Assembly: GCA_038093975.1 (NCBI GenBank)
Contig: JBBPTG010000066.1
Coordinates: 62,001-126,000, forward strand
Length of the DNA: 64,000 nt
Reading direction: 5' to 3'
From: Chalciporus piperatus
Taxonomy: Eukaryota > Basidiomycota > Agaricomycetes > Boletales > Boletaceae
Positions within the stretch are counted from its first letter, which is position 1. Each line of letters starts with the position of its first letter. Both the position numbers and the translations under genes were made by a program. The notes under the pieces were generated by a model. It searched no databases and was not told the DNA's origin. It was given only the letters and a program-made list of their open reading frames with translations. Below are positions 27,074-38,039 of this stretch, one piece after another.

Positions 27074-27466
27074 TCAGTGTAATGAGGCACCTCCACTCTG
27101 CATCCAGGGTCAATGACGTGTGAAATGAAGACAAGCGTGAGGACATACTTGTATAAGCTCGATTTCGAATTCTTCCATTTCGCGGTGTTTTGGTCTCCAG
27201 AAGCGGGGTGGGGCATCCCAGAAGTTCTGGAACAATGGGTGTTCTGGCTGTGCCGAGACCGAGGTCTGCTGAACGGTATCTGAGAATGTCTTGCGGTACT
27301 CTGCTGGAGCTGCGGGATGTGGGTGGGCCGGTGTTGCGGCTGTTTCTGTGTGAGCGGGTATCTGTGGAGTACGGTGTTGCTTACTGGATGGCCAGGTGCG
27401 CTTTCCTATGAAGCTGATGAGTGGCCTGTGGACTCTCGCGGACAAGCGAATAGTACAAGGATGCAT
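27074..27466 (-). CDS. Small putative mitochondrial protein
   Basis: A two-exon gene. The chosen ATG (27464-27466) begins MHPCTIRLSARVHRPLISF, a stretch rich in Arg and Ser and free of acidic residues, like a mitochondrial presequence. A Pro/Ala/His-rich linker follows, then a conserved-looking block PLFQNFWDAPPRFWRP and an acidic helix (REMEEFEIELIQ). The intron has donor GTATGT and acceptor CAG near 27104. The short last exon encodes SGGASLH before TGA at 27074-27076. I do not recognise the family; a small mitochondrial ribosomal or inner-membrane protein is possible. An upstream in-frame ATG exists, but its sequence is less presequence-like. Confidence 0.55.
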
Positions 27467-27691
27467 TGTGATGGAAAGGGAAGGATGACAAATCTGCTGA
27501 CGCCATGACGTTATTGGTGCCTGTTTGTATGTGTTAGGATCAAAGGCCATTGCCAAACAGAGACGGACGTGGGATCCGAATTCCGACAAACAACGAGGCT
27601 GTGCATAGGTATATATGATCCCAAGATACAGTCTGGGACAGCGAGGAACCAGATCGATACCTCCGTTCTGCCTCGGTTGATACTATCCGCC
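27467..27691. promoter_or_regulatory. Divergent promoter, small mitochondrial gene / RIC8
   Basis: 225 bases between two divergent start codons. No element is recognised with confidence. Confidence 0.4.
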
Positions 27692-29811
27692 ATGAACAAA
27701 ATCCTACAGCAGTACACAGATCTCTCCGTCTCCTCCTCAAGAGACCAGGTCTCCCAAGCCTTCAGAACAATCCTCTTCGGTATGCCGTTGTCCTAGTTAC
27801 CCACAAGCCCCTGCTCACCAAACTAAAGCCTTGCCGGCAAGACAACTCGATGCAGACACAAGAAAGTCTCTAGCTCAACTCATACTCGACGATCTCAGGG
27901 CCACTCTCATCGACAACACCATCTCTCGCTTCCCAAAGGATGGTATGTCCTACCATCGAGATCTTATGTCCACCCCCTGATGGCCACATGCGCCTCTAGA
28001 TGCGCCGCTCGCCCTCAGCACCCTCAAGAGTCTCGGCGGAACCCCCGAGGTTGCAAGCGTTCTCGCCACTGCATCCAACCTTCGTGGTCTCCTGAGCCTA
28101 TCTACAAAGATTGAAAGATCGAAACAAAACGATGCATTGCGTTGCATCGCCAACACCCTGCTTCTCATCGAGTCTCCCCGTCTCACTTTTGTTGGCGTCG
28201 AAGTAGACGGTGGAAATGCCACCATTGGTCTGCTCCAGGTCCGCCATCTTCCTTTTTCATACGCCTTGCTATGCCTTTCCCTCATGATTCTTCTACAGAA
28301 ATCCTCGTCTGTCGAACATATCTTCATCGTGTCCAGAATTCTTTTCCTTTGCACTGCAACGGCCTCGTCAGCCGCTCCGTTCATCGAGTGGCTAGTCGAG
28401 CACAAACGTCCTAATGCTCCAGGATCCGGCACAGCAATCGATATACTAGGAAACAAAGTGGATGATCTCGTCAACCTGATCAAGGAAGGGAATTGTGCAG
28501 CCAGGGAGGCTCTCACAGATTTGCTCAAGCTGATATTCAATCTCTTCGTCCATTATCCCAAAGTCCGTCGCTTCCTTGAATCATTTATCTTGGGACTAAT
28601 GTGCTCTCTATCTAGCTCGTGGAGTGTGAAGTCCAGAGTCCCGAGGTTACAAGTTCAGACGCCGATGACAAAGTCATGGGTGATTACTGGAGTTCTCGTT
28701 TGGATGCGTGAGTTCCGCCCTCTTTCTCACCTGCTGGTGTAACCTATGCACCGTTCGCAGTCTATTGTCACCGCTCCTCCGTGCCTTCCATTCTATTCCT
28801 CCTTCCAGCAATCCGTTGGAAACACCGTTACCTCACGTCATCCACTCTCTAATCATTGTGCCCGTTGGACCAGCCACCCGAAATCTTTGGTTCGGCTCTC
28901 AGCCCACAACCTCACCGTCCGTGCACTCGCCTGCCGCTTCAGCTAGTTCTTCGACATCTGGTTCGCCAGGCCGTGATAACCCCCTCTCCAGCTTAAAAGA
29001 AACAAAATCGCGATTACTTGACCGTGCGTCTTCGGTTCTTTCGGCAGGGAGACGTTCCTTGTCCTGCTCCTCGGGATCACGCTCCTCCACTCCCACGCTT
29101 CCAGACTCTGCCTTGCGCGCTTATGAGCTATTGGATGCAACCCTCGCTCATTTCATGCCCGGTGACATTCATCCAGATGATCCAAGTGTCCGAAGTAGGG
29201 TTCCCGAAGGAGACACTTTGGATGATCTAGTTTCCCCCCTAGTCGTACTCATCACCCGCTTTTGTCTGGGAGATGAAGACGCCAGAGGTAGGTTGCGGAA
29301 TTGGGTCATCCCTCCCACCCTCGATCGAACAAAACCTTTGGAACAACGGTCTGATCTCTTGGGCCGATGCCTCCGACTCTTGCAGAGCCTGTATCACAGC
29401 CGGATAAACAGGGCATGTGGAGAGATGTTTTTTGCGATGTGTGATTCCGATGGTGAGTGGAGTAGTTGCTTTTGTTGCTTGATGCTTAGACGCCTGGTGG
29501 AATCAGGCAACACCCTTGGCGGGTATCTTGGTTACGGTAACGTTGCTGGCCTTCTCTTCCACAAGGGTCTATCCCCCATACCGCCAAGATCGGGCTCGGG
29601 CGCACCAGCAACCACGGCATCCGGTTTACCCATCAATCCCATTACCGGAACGGTCGAGCAAGAGCATGAACCTATCGAGATGACTGACGAAGAAAAGGAG
29701 GAAGAGACGGCGAAATTATTCACACTTTTCGATCGGTTAGAAAAGTCGGGAGCTCTACCGCCCAACCAAAATCCTATAAGGAACGTTATACAACGAAGAC
29801 AGCTAGGGTAG
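27692..29811 (+). CDS. RIC8: Synembryn/Ric8, G-alpha chaperone and exchange factor
   Basis: Ric8 folds newly made G-alpha subunits and acts as a receptor-independent exchange factor; in filamentous fungi it is needed for G-protein signalling in growth and development. After the first exon (MNKILQQYTDLSVSSSRDQV), the armadillo-like body is built from helical repeats such as DALRCIANTLLLIESPRLTF, VGVEVDGGNATIGLLQ and EALTDLLKLIFNLFVHYPK. Conserved Ric8 sequences include PPLLRAFHSIP, HSLIIVP and a C-terminal YGNVAGLLFHKGL. The C-terminus has an acidic patch and LFDRLEKSGALPPNQNPI before TAG at 29809-29811. There are about five introns. Length of roughly 550-600 residues fits the family. Confidence 0.82.
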
Positions 29812-30015
29812 TGTTTGTATGGTCTATCAGATACGACGTCACGCCTTCCATTATTTATCTGCACTTTAGCTTCATTGTTGCCGTCGAGTATACCAATATC
29901 CTATATTCTGGTATAGTAAAACTGGTGTAGTCGAAGTACCCGAAATCCCCCAGTTGGAAAACTGTGGGTAACGTATGAGGTCCCAACGCTTTTAAAACTA
30001 GATAGCGATAAGCAA
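29812..30015. other. Intergenic between convergent RIC8 and nucleolin-like genes
   Basis: About 200 bases; it holds the two 3' ends. Nothing else seen. Confidence 0.4.
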
Positions 30016-31543
30016 TCAATCGAACGAGATCTTCTGGCCCTCAAATTGTGCGATTCCACCCGACCGTGCACCTCTACGTCCTCTTCCTCGACCGCCTCGA
30101 TCACCTCCTCGGCCACCCCTAAATCCACCTCGGCCACGATCACCACCTCGGCCACCACCGAACCCTCCACGACCACCACCGAACCCTCCACCGAACCCTC
30201 CGCGACCCCGTCCCCCACGGTCACCCTGGGATGCAAAGCTATCAACGCCATGAAAATAAGCACCCTGACACCAACGCACCTGTCCACCACCCCGTCCTCC
30301 TCCGGGACCATCCCTAGGTTGGGAAAAGTCCAACCTGAGAGATCTACCATCAAGCTCGAAGCCCTGGAGAGCCTCGTGTGCCTTTTTTGCGGTTTCAACG
30401 TCACTAAACTCGACGTAGGCGAAGCCTTTTGGTCGGCCGCTATCGCGGTCGGTAGGGACACGGACGCTCTTGATGTCACCGTGTTCGCCGAAGGTTTCCC
30501 ATAGGGTATCCTCGGTGGCGCTAAAGCTGAGGTTGCCAACGAAGAGCACACTTGAGGCCGGACTGTGCGTATCGCCGAAGCTTTGTGCACGTTTCTCTGC
30601 CGAAGCCTTCTTGTCAACGGGGTTACTTTTGTCAATGTTGACCGCCCTCCCATCGATCTCCTTCCCGTTCATCGCAAGGGCCTTCTCGACAGCTGCGGCA
30701 GACTTGAAGTTCACATACCCGAAACCGCGGGATCGTCCTGTGTTCCGATCCATTTGAACATGTGCAGATTCGACCTCTCCACATTCCGCAAATTCTTGTG
30801 CCAACCAATCATTGTCGACGTTCCATGATAATCTACCCACGAAAATGCCTTTTGTTTCTTCGTCGGATGTCGTGGCGCTGGCGTCTACGTCCGCCAGCTT
30901 GACTTTTTTGGGGGGTACAGGAGCCTCGGCTTCCGCCTTGCGTTTCTGGTTTGCTCCTGAGTCGCTAGGAACAGAAGCTTTGGCAGGTGCAGCCTTCACG
31001 GGTTTGGACGTAGTTTCCTCGTCGCTGCTATCGCTCGATGATTCTTCAGAACTTTTAGCGGGTACCGTAGCAGGTTTAGATGCTTCCTCATCACTGCTAT
31101 CGCTCTCCTCGCTCGATGATTCTTCCTCTGAAATCATGGGTTAAAACAGAAAAGAAAAAGCGTTAGTCAGCGAGAACAAACTTTTTGCAGGTGCAGCCTT
31201 GGGCTTGGGGGCTGGAGGCGCCATTTCCTCGTCACTGCTATCGCTCTCCTCGCTCGATGATTCCTCCTCTGAAATCACGGGTTAAAGCAAAAAAAAAAAA
31301 AGCGTTGGTCAGCGAGGACAAACTTTTTGCAGGTGCATCCTTGGATTTGGGGGCTGGAGGCGCCATTTCCTCGTCACTGCTGTCGCTGTCCTCGCTAGAA
31401 GATCCGGGCTGAGGTTTCTTGGGAGCAGACTTTGACAGAGCAGACGCCTTGGCTAGGATTTCCTTTGACGATGCCGGCTTTGCCGTGGCAGGTTCAGGCT
31501 TTTTGGATGCGACTTTCTTGCTTTTCTTTTCTGACTTTGCCAT
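30016..31543 (-). CDS. NSR1: Nucleolin/Nsr1-like nucleolar RNA-binding protein
   Basis: Nsr1/Gar2/nucleolin proteins act in the nucleolus in pre-rRNA processing and small-subunit assembly. The layout is diagnostic. The N-terminus is Lys/Ala/Pro-rich with several acidic Ser-Asp-Glu tracts (SSSEESDSSDEE). Two RRMs follow: KGIFVGRLSWNVDNDWLAQE with RNP1 RGFGYVNF, then SSVLFVGNLSFSATEDTLWE with RNP1 KGFAYVEF. The C-terminal tail is Gly/Arg-rich (RGG). The start MAKSEKKSKK at 31541-31543 is preferred to an upstream in-frame ATG. Short introns split the acidic region, and a 54-nt GT-AG stretch near 30240 before the RGG tail is probably an in-frame intron. One intron-exon unit is tandemly duplicated. 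The stop is at 30016-30018. Confidence 0.88.
31145..31420 (-). repeat. Tandem duplication of an intron plus acidic exon in NSR1
   Basis: Two copies of a unit of about 140 bp lie head to tail, near 31145-31285 and 31286-31420. On the minus strand each holds the exon part ATGGCGCCTCCAGCCCCCAA, a donor in CAAAAAGTTTGT, a pyrimidine-rich intron ending TGATTTCAG, and the start of the next acidic exon (GAGGAATCATCGAGCGAGGA). The copies differ at scattered bases and in the length of an A run. The result is one extra acidic repeat plus one extra intron. Confidence 0.8.
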
Positions 31544-31724
31544 GGCGAATTTTGAACGCAGGACGTGAAAGTACTTCGACAAGCTTGTTCGATCTTTGCG
31601 ATTTTTTTTGGACGATAAACCCACGTGACCTCAGTGGCTTACTGAGCTTACTAATAATACACAAGTAGTTACTAGTGCCGCTGGGTAGTACCGCTACTAC
31701 ACCGACATATCCGAGTCGCTCACC
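31544..31724. promoter_or_regulatory. Divergent promoter, NSR1 / Rab escort, with CACGTG
   Basis: 181 bases between divergent start codons. CCACGTGACC near 31621 contains the palindromic E-box CACGTG, the core recognised by Cbf1-type bHLH factors. Its use here is inferred. Confidence 0.45.
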
Positions 31725-33412
31725 ATGGATGACGATTTCGATGTAATCATACTTGGTACAGGGTTGTCAGAGTCAATCGCCGCCGCGTAAGCTTCTTCTT
31801 TGGTCTTCACTTTCACTTGTTAAACGCACATCAGTGCTCTCGCCAAGGCTGGACACAAAGTTGCCCATGTCGATCCTAACCCCTTCTACGGTGCTGACGA
31901 AGCTACTTTGACGCTAGACGAGCTAATTCAGTGGGCGGAGGCTCACGAAACAAATCCCTCTCAGGAACTCGCTCGGTATCGCACCGACTATGTCTCTACG
32001 ACTCATGTGCTCCACGCGAAGCAGTACTCGATTTCATTATCGCCCTCTGTCATTCCATCAGTCGGCCCTTTTATATCCTCTCTTATATCTTCGGGTGTTG
32101 CTCGTTACGGTTCATATAAACTCCTTGGTCCTGTCGCGATGTATCGAAACGGCGAGTTCCGGGGCGTCCCGCAGAACAAGGAGAGTATTTTCCAGGATCG
32201 AAGTATCCCCTTGATCGAGAAACGCCGGCTTATGCGCTTCCTGATGTTTGCTTCTGGGGAATTTGAAGACAGCCCAGAGCTTCAGGGTAAAGAGGATTCC
32301 CCCTTCGACCAATTTCTTCACCAATCCTTCAGTTTAAGCGAAGAAATAGTTCAAGCGGTTATGTTTGCACTCGCGTACTGTGACTTTTCTGGAGGTGAGA
32401 CAACGACATTTTCTCCCATCACATTATTCAAGTAGATGTTTAGAATCGACGTCAGCTGCGCTACTCCGCATGCGCAGCTGTCTAAGATCAGTTGGTCGAT
32501 ATGGATCATCACCCTTCCTAGTCGGCTTTTATGGAGGGTCTGGGGAGTTGTGTCAAGGGTTTTGCCGTGCGGCTGCTGTAAACGGTGGTGTCTACATCCT
32601 TGGGCGGAAGATTTCTAGCCTCGTTGACCGCGCGCCGGGACCAGAGCGACGGTTTTCCCTCGAACTTGAAGATATTCCTGATCCCCTCCATTCCAAATAT
32701 ATATTGTCTTCGCCAATCCACGTGCCTGAGCACTTGCAGTCTCGGGCGCATTACATCACCTCCGACCTCACACGACGACGGGTGCAAGGGGTGGCCCGCT
32801 GCATTGCCATAGTAGAAGGCACCCTTACACCTCCTCTCGTGAATGGGGGCGAAGGTGTTTCCCCTTCCGAAGGGCAGTCAGACTCGTTTTTTGTTGTCTT
32901 CCCCCCTGGATCCCTCAACGGTGGGTCCCCAACGTCATCCGTGCATGTCTTGACCGCAGGTGCTGGCACAATGTCCGCTCCTTCAGAAAAGAGTATGTAC
33001 AACTTTGATTGCTGATGCGTAACCGTCATCTGACCTGGAGGCAATAGCCATCATCTATCTTTCTATGGCACTCGAGGATTGTAATATGTCCTCAAAAGCC
33101 CTGCTTCATCCTTACCTGGAGGCTGTCCTGGAATCAACTCGTACCAATCAGTCCATTTTCCAGTTGTTCTACATGCAACACCTCCCATCTGCCAATGATA
33201 GGCCACGTCAGGGAGGGGTATCAGAATGCGTTGTCTTGCCATACTTGCATCCAGATATCTTTCAATCAGTCGAACAGGCTACACGGGATGCCGAAACTGC
33301 TTTCTGGTGTATTACACAAACAGGTGCCCCAGAGATGACCGTCGATAGAACGAAGGGTATTTGGATGAGCGATGGCGTACATGACACGAATTCAGATTAC
33401 GAGTTAGAATAA
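31725..33412 (+). CDS. MRS6: Rab escort protein (Rab GGTase component A)
   Basis: Rab escort protein presents newly made Rab GTPases to geranylgeranyl transferase II. It is related to Rab GDI. The first exon MDDDFDVIILGTGLSESIAA has the dinucleotide-fold-like GxG motif, with the SESIAAAAL form typical of REP rather than GDI. Next come GHKVAHVDPNPFYGADEATL (GDI/REP conserved region 1) and a middle part with KLLGPVAMYRNGEFRGVPQN and KESIFQDRSIPLIEKRRLMR. Later exons contain YGGSGELCQGFCRAAAVNGG and YILGRKI, another GDI-superfamily signature. The stop is at 33410-33412. There are about five introns. The length (about 520 residues) is similar to other fungal REPs. Confidence 0.85.
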
Positions 33413-33557
33413 TTTAGGAACGCTGGAAACATCTTGTAATTCCTGCAAAGCCTGGGGGGCTTTCGTGGTCCCTCGCTTTCGATATTGATGTTCGGAATCT
33501 GGAGTATATGCAACTGCAAAACTGCTAAGTTACAACTCATCTAGCTTCCTATCCAGT

Positions 33558-34786
33558 CTATGCGGTCTCGACAAATGCCCTGCCCTTCTCGATGTTCTGC
33601 TTGAGCTCAGGCAAGCAAGCCGCCAACAGCTTCTCCTCTTCTGCAGATAGAGGGCCAATTGGATGGATCTTCTCAACACCGTTTACCTAAACCATCTCGT
33701 CAGCTTATGGTTCGTTGAAGGGTCGTAGGTACTTACACCGAGCTCAACATTAGACGAGAAGAAATCGATGCCCTGGTCCTTGTAGAGGGGACTCTCCACG
33801 AAGGTAGGGGTGACAACACCCTTCTCGCCGTTCAAGCCACGCAACAAGGCATGGGTGAACTTTGCACCGGCATATGCCATCGAGAGCGTTGCGCTACCTG
33901 CACCGTCCTTGGCCTTGACAACCTCATCACCGCCAAATTGAATGCGGTTCACAAGCTTTTCATAGACCTCACCCTTGATTCCCTTCCCATGCTTGCTCTG
34001 GGAGAGCAGAGGGACAATAGTTGCGCCACTGTGACCGCCGACAACGATGATTGGCGCCTCGTTTGGAGAGACACCAACAATACCGGCGGTGAAGCGGGCA
34101 GCACGAACAACATCCAGGGTCGTGACACCAAAGAGGCGGGCAGGGTTGTAGACGCCTGCTTTTGCGAGGGTGGAGGCAACGATGGGAACAGTGGAGTTGA
34201 CGGGATTGGAGATAACCAGTATGTGCGCTGTGGGAGAGACACGCCCAATGGCGCTTGCGAGGTCACGGACAATTGAAGCGTTGGTCTTGGATGGAGAGTC
34301 AGCATTCGAAAGAACAAAAGAATGCATCAAAAGTCTACTTACATTGAACAGATCATCACGCGTCATCTGAGGCATTGTTAGTGGGAAGAAGAGATTTGCA
34401 CTGGTAGGACACATACGCCAGGTTTTCGTGGGACACCAGCAGGAATGACAACGACCTGGACACCAGCCAGGGCCTCATCGAGTCTGTCGGCGGCATACCC
34501 GTGAACCTACCAAAAACTTCAGTTCTCCTAGTCAATGCCAGCGGACAACTGAACTTACCTCACTTGCAGTATCGACGTGGCTGACATCGGCGGCGACACC
34601 AGGGGCACCTCGAATATCGTAGAGGCTGAGTGACGTGACGAGTGGGTCGTTTTTCAGCAACAGTGACAACGGTTGGCCTATTCCGCCTCCAGCACCGAGG
34701 ACTGCAACTTTAGTGTTGCGCGCGGCGGTGGTAGAAAAGAAGCGGGACTGGTTGGTGAGGGCACGGGCTGCAGCACGAGCAAACAT
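33558..34786 (-). CDS. MDH1: Malate dehydrogenase, mitochondrial
   Basis: NAD-dependent oxidation of malate to oxaloacetate in the citric acid cycle. The start [17 protein letters not shown] is a classical mitochondrial presequence. The Rossmann motif is in [19 protein letters not shown]. Other marks are [35 protein letters not shown] with the substrate-binding arginines, [14 protein letters not shown], and IIVVGGHSG holding the catalytic histidine. The C-terminal exon encodes INGVEKI-type sequence and [14 protein letters not shown] before the stop at 33558-33560. There are four or five short introns. The predicted mature size of about 315 residues is normal. Confidence 0.94.
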
Positions 34787-35025
34787 CTGGTTCTCTGGTT
34801 GTGGTTGCGAAGGAATCCGAAGTTGAGCTGAGGAACTAAAGGAAATCCACAGTGGCGGTGCGTGGCTGTGACGGGACCCCGGCTTTCCTTTCGCAGGACA
34901 CGGTGGGAGATGCTGACTAAGCTGGTCATATGGAGATCGAGGCACAGCTGAGCTACTATCTATGGGCTGGTTATGCAAACAGATTTTCACTTCTCTCCTG
35001 TATCTTAATGCAATCACAAAACTTC

Positions 35026-35790
35026 GTAAAAATTCCACAGCCCTCCGGGCAACCCTGTACCCGCCAGTATATCATATTTCATTGTGAGTACAGGGAGGAA
35101 CAAATGGACGACCCAGACATTCTGGCGAGGACACATAATGCACTGAAACACTATATAACAAGGAGAACAGGAACAATCAGTGTGCAAATGCAGCAAATCG
35201 ATGAGAGCATCGTGCCGGGAGCCGCTCCTGAATGTAACGCCATGCACCCGAGCCAACACACGGAGATGGTCGCATGTCAAATATTGATATTGCTCGATCA
35301 ATTCATGTATGTGCTCCGCAAGTACAGGCAGTAAGGGACCGGCAGAAAAGATGGACCACAAATCCAAATCATCTACATGTATGCCAATGAATTGAAGATC
35401 ACGATATAGCACATGATATCCAACGTGCGAGTCACATATGATCGGGGAAGTCACAAAGACACTGAATGTACAGTAGGCAAGGCACTGTACACAGTCAGAA
35501 AATATAGGCCCATGAAATGATGCAATGGCCACTGGAACTCACTGATCAGAGTGAAAAGCAGAAAAAGGAGTGGGACAGAAAATCAAAGATAGAGGAGGGA
35601 GAGGAATGACAATAAAGGAGGGAGAGGTAGAAGAGTAAATGAAAAGGAGGGTCATCCACAGAAAGGGGTCGACTGTCTCATCACATAAGGCAAGTTTTGC
35701 TGACAAAGACGGTAATCCAGACTGACATCCCATCAGTGGACGCACAATTTTGAAAGTGAGACCTGGACCACTTTTGGGTCCAGGAATCAG
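35026..35790 (-). repeat. Dispersed repeat, copy 2
   Basis: A shorter relative of the repeat at 16746-17850, sharing its two ends and a middle block. The end hairpin recurs at 35763-35783 with one change in the loop. A minus-strand open frame (35014-35532) contains a helix-like stretch LRVLARVHGVTFRSGSRHDA followed by Cys/His residues. This faintly recalls SAP-like modules seen in fungal transposon proteins. It is not intact, and the class is unknown. Confidence 0.55.
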
Positions 35791-35839
35791 GTCAAATGCT
35801 AGGTGGAGGTCTGTATTACCTGGCTGACTATTCTGACTA

Positions 35840-36472
35840 CTTTTCACGATGGAGATGTTGTTGAGCGAGAGTGATTCTGATGACCTGTCAATCTCCATCA
35901 AGACTCATAGTGTGTCACATTTTCGTCACGCTGACTAATCCTGGCTGAAGCCTTATTGGGCACAAGGAAGTTGATGGTCAAGAGATTGATCAAGAAAACA
36001 AATCTACAAACTACTGTGTAATGAATGTAGGATAGTAAGTTCCTGGCCCTGCCTGTATTATGATTGCTCACAACATGGCGGGGACTTAGGTACACTAGAC
36101 CTTGCGAAAGACTAAGCTGAGTACTAAAACTTAATGACAGTGAAGTCACAAATGGATTAGACTGGGGTCTGTGATAAGTACAGGGCTACTTATATACTAT
36201 TGAGAAGTGCGCACAGACCAACAGCCGAATAAGGAAAACATAAAGGAAAAGATAGATAAGGAAAATGGTATGATGATAAGAAAAGGAACCAGGCACGGAT
36301 TAGGGTCTAGGCCATGACGTCATTGCTGACTCATCTGAGTCTGGACCTTTGTCACGTGACCTGATTATGTAATAGATTACGTAATGCTACAGGGACTACT
36401 GGAGCGGAGGAAGATGAATCCGGCTTGACCAGTTGTAGACAAAAGTTTGAAAAGTTTTTAAATACTATAACA
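35840..36472 (-). repeat. 3' LTR of the truncated Gypsy element (left edge uncertain)
   Basis: On the minus strand, the pol fragment's stop is followed directly by a purine tract (AGAGAGGGGATAG) and then TGTTATAG, the expected polypurine tract and LTR start. The LTR therefore ends at 36472 on the plus strand. It contains TATATAAG on the minus strand near 36190, in the role of a TATA box, and a GTCACGTGA palindrome at 36351-36359. The other edge could not be fixed, because no matching 5' LTR is in the window. Confidence 0.55.
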
Positions 36473-36483
36473 CTATCCCCTCT

Positions 36484-37550
36484 CTAGGAATCGCATTCCA
36501 GGCGATTCGGCAACTTGCGCTCAGAAACCTCTGTCAGATTTTCATATTTTTGGAACAAGGCAGAGAAATTTCCCATGGTCATGTTAATACGGCGTGGGGC
36601 GGATGGGTGCTTTTTGTGAAAAGCTTTGACAGCTTCGGGTGCATTTGACAAATGCGCTGCCTTTTCCCATGTACGGTCTGATATGTCCCAGCCTTTCCAA
36701 TGAACCAGGTATTCTAACTGTCCTTGTTTAACCTGAGACTTCACTACGTAATCCACCTCGTACTCTTCTTCTCCCTCTTGGTTGACTATTACCGGATCCG
36801 GAAGACGGACCAGTTGCCCTTCCAACGGTTCTCGAGCCGGTTTGACTCGTTTGACGTTAACCGTGGGATGTATGTGCATGGAATTAGGCAAGTCGAGTGT
36901 AACTGCATTTGGAAGGACCTTCGTGATCTGATAAGGTCCGATCCAATTCTGCGTCATCTTTTTGGAAGGATAAGGTTTTTTTTTTTTTTTTTTTTGAATC
37001 CATTATTGTCCCGTGTGGGGTAAGACTACCCTATGTAGGACAAATCTAATCTAGGTACTGGGGGGCACCCGTGCCCCCACCGCATCCCCAGTCGTGTGAA
37101 TGCCCCCACGAGCGAGACCTGAGTCCCCCCGTCGGTCCTGTCGTTCCCGGCGACAGTTTTTATAAGGTAATTTGAGGTTGTCCGTGGATAACATGACGAA
37201 ATCTCCGATTTGATAATCTGGAGCTTTGGACCAATGCTTGTCCGCTTGCTCTTTCATCCGGTTCTGAGTTTCTTCTAACGCCTGCTCAACTTCTTTGTGT
37301 GCCTTTCCACATTTTTCTAAAAATGCACCAGCCGGAGATAAATCGCCTTCGAATCCCATGCGTGGGAAGTAGTTTTTTGTTATAGCGAAGGGGATCGTTC
37401 CGGTGGCAGTAGAAAGGGAGGAATTATGATGGAACTGTGCTATCTTCAACCAATCAGCCCATTCCGTTTGACGTTTAGCCACGTAAGCGCGAAGATACTG
37501 CTGGAGTTCTTGGTTCATACGCTCTGTTTGGCCATCGATTTGGGGGTGAT
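36484..37550 (-). pseudogene. Gypsy pol fragment: integrase C-terminus plus chromodomain
   Basis: Only the 3' part of a chromodomain Gypsy polyprotein remains. It begins abruptly at YHPQIDGQTERMNQELQQYL, just past the integrase active-site region. It continues through the connecting domain (WADWLKIAQFHHNSS, ADKHWSKAPDYQIGDFVML), is interrupted by a SINE-like insertion, resumes at TQNWIGPYQITKVLPNAVTL, and ends with a chromodomain (YLVHWKGWDISDRTWE). Ignoring the insertion and one copy of its target duplication, the frame runs straight through. Unlike the elements further right, no membrane-protein ORF lies between pol and the LTR. Upstream pol is missing beyond 37550. Confidence 0.85.
36976..37161 (-). 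mobile_element. SINE-like structured insertion with poly(A) tail
   Basis: About 186 bp inserted in the Gypsy pol fragment. Its 3' end (minus strand) is 20 A's (T at 36976-36995). It is flanked by ATAAGG at 36970-36975 and 37162-37167. The body is GC-rich with strong inverted repeats. A hairpin CTGTCG-CCGGGAA-CGACAG sits almost at the 5' end, and GGGGGCAC-GG-GTGCCCCC follows, next to outer ACTG/CAGT pairs. There is no ORF. I do not see convincing tRNA A and B boxes, nor a match to 5S, 7SL or U snRNAs. Short blocks near the tail (CTAGATTAG, ACAATAAT) also occur near the tail of the LINE at 8485, which may supply the machinery. Confidence 0.75.
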
Positions 37551-38039
37551 AACATCAGGAAAAACCTCCCCCTGATAATTGTATGAAATTGTTGATATTA
37601 TCAAGAAAAAGCAACAAAAATCTGATATTTTGTAGAAATACAACATTTCTTGCATTTTATGTTGATATCCTGGCCCCCCCAAATCATTTCAAGAATTCTT
37701 GAGAATAATGCATATTACAAGCCAATTATTAAGAAAATATATGGATATTGCCAGCTAATTATGAATTCTGCAGCCATTCACTACTCTTCTTTCAGTTTCA
37801 CTTCACACAAGTCAAGGATAGAGATAGATAAATCAATTATATTGCCAGTAGCAGCTTTATCTACTACATCTCATGTACTAATCTATCACTACAATAATGA
37901 TGGGCTATAATGGTGATGATGATGATGGTGAGATGAGGGAGGATCAGGATCATACATGAGTGAGCTGGAGGTGGTGGCAGTGGTGGCATACACGAGCGAG
38001 AGTGAGTCGAGCAGTTGGGTTGGTGAGTGAGGAAAAACT
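37551..38039. other. AT-rich unassigned stretch
   Basis: Follows the abrupt end of the Gypsy pol fragment. It begins with ACATCAGGAAAAACCTC (37552-37568), which recurs exactly at 38894-38910 on the far side of the hairpin array. The rest is AT-rich with no convincing gene. It may be the terminus of a further transposon. Confidence 0.4.

Noticed and set aside
30046..30504. Plus-strand Thr/Ser-rich frame opposite the nucleolin-like gene
   Set aside because: It is the complement of the RGG tail and second RRM; the Thr/Ser richness is simply the reverse of Gly/Arg codons.
32365..32618. Plus-strand frames overlapping the Rab escort gene as separate small genes
   Set aside because: They contain intron sequence and out-of-phase exon sequence of the escort gene, whose conserved motifs account for the coding signal.
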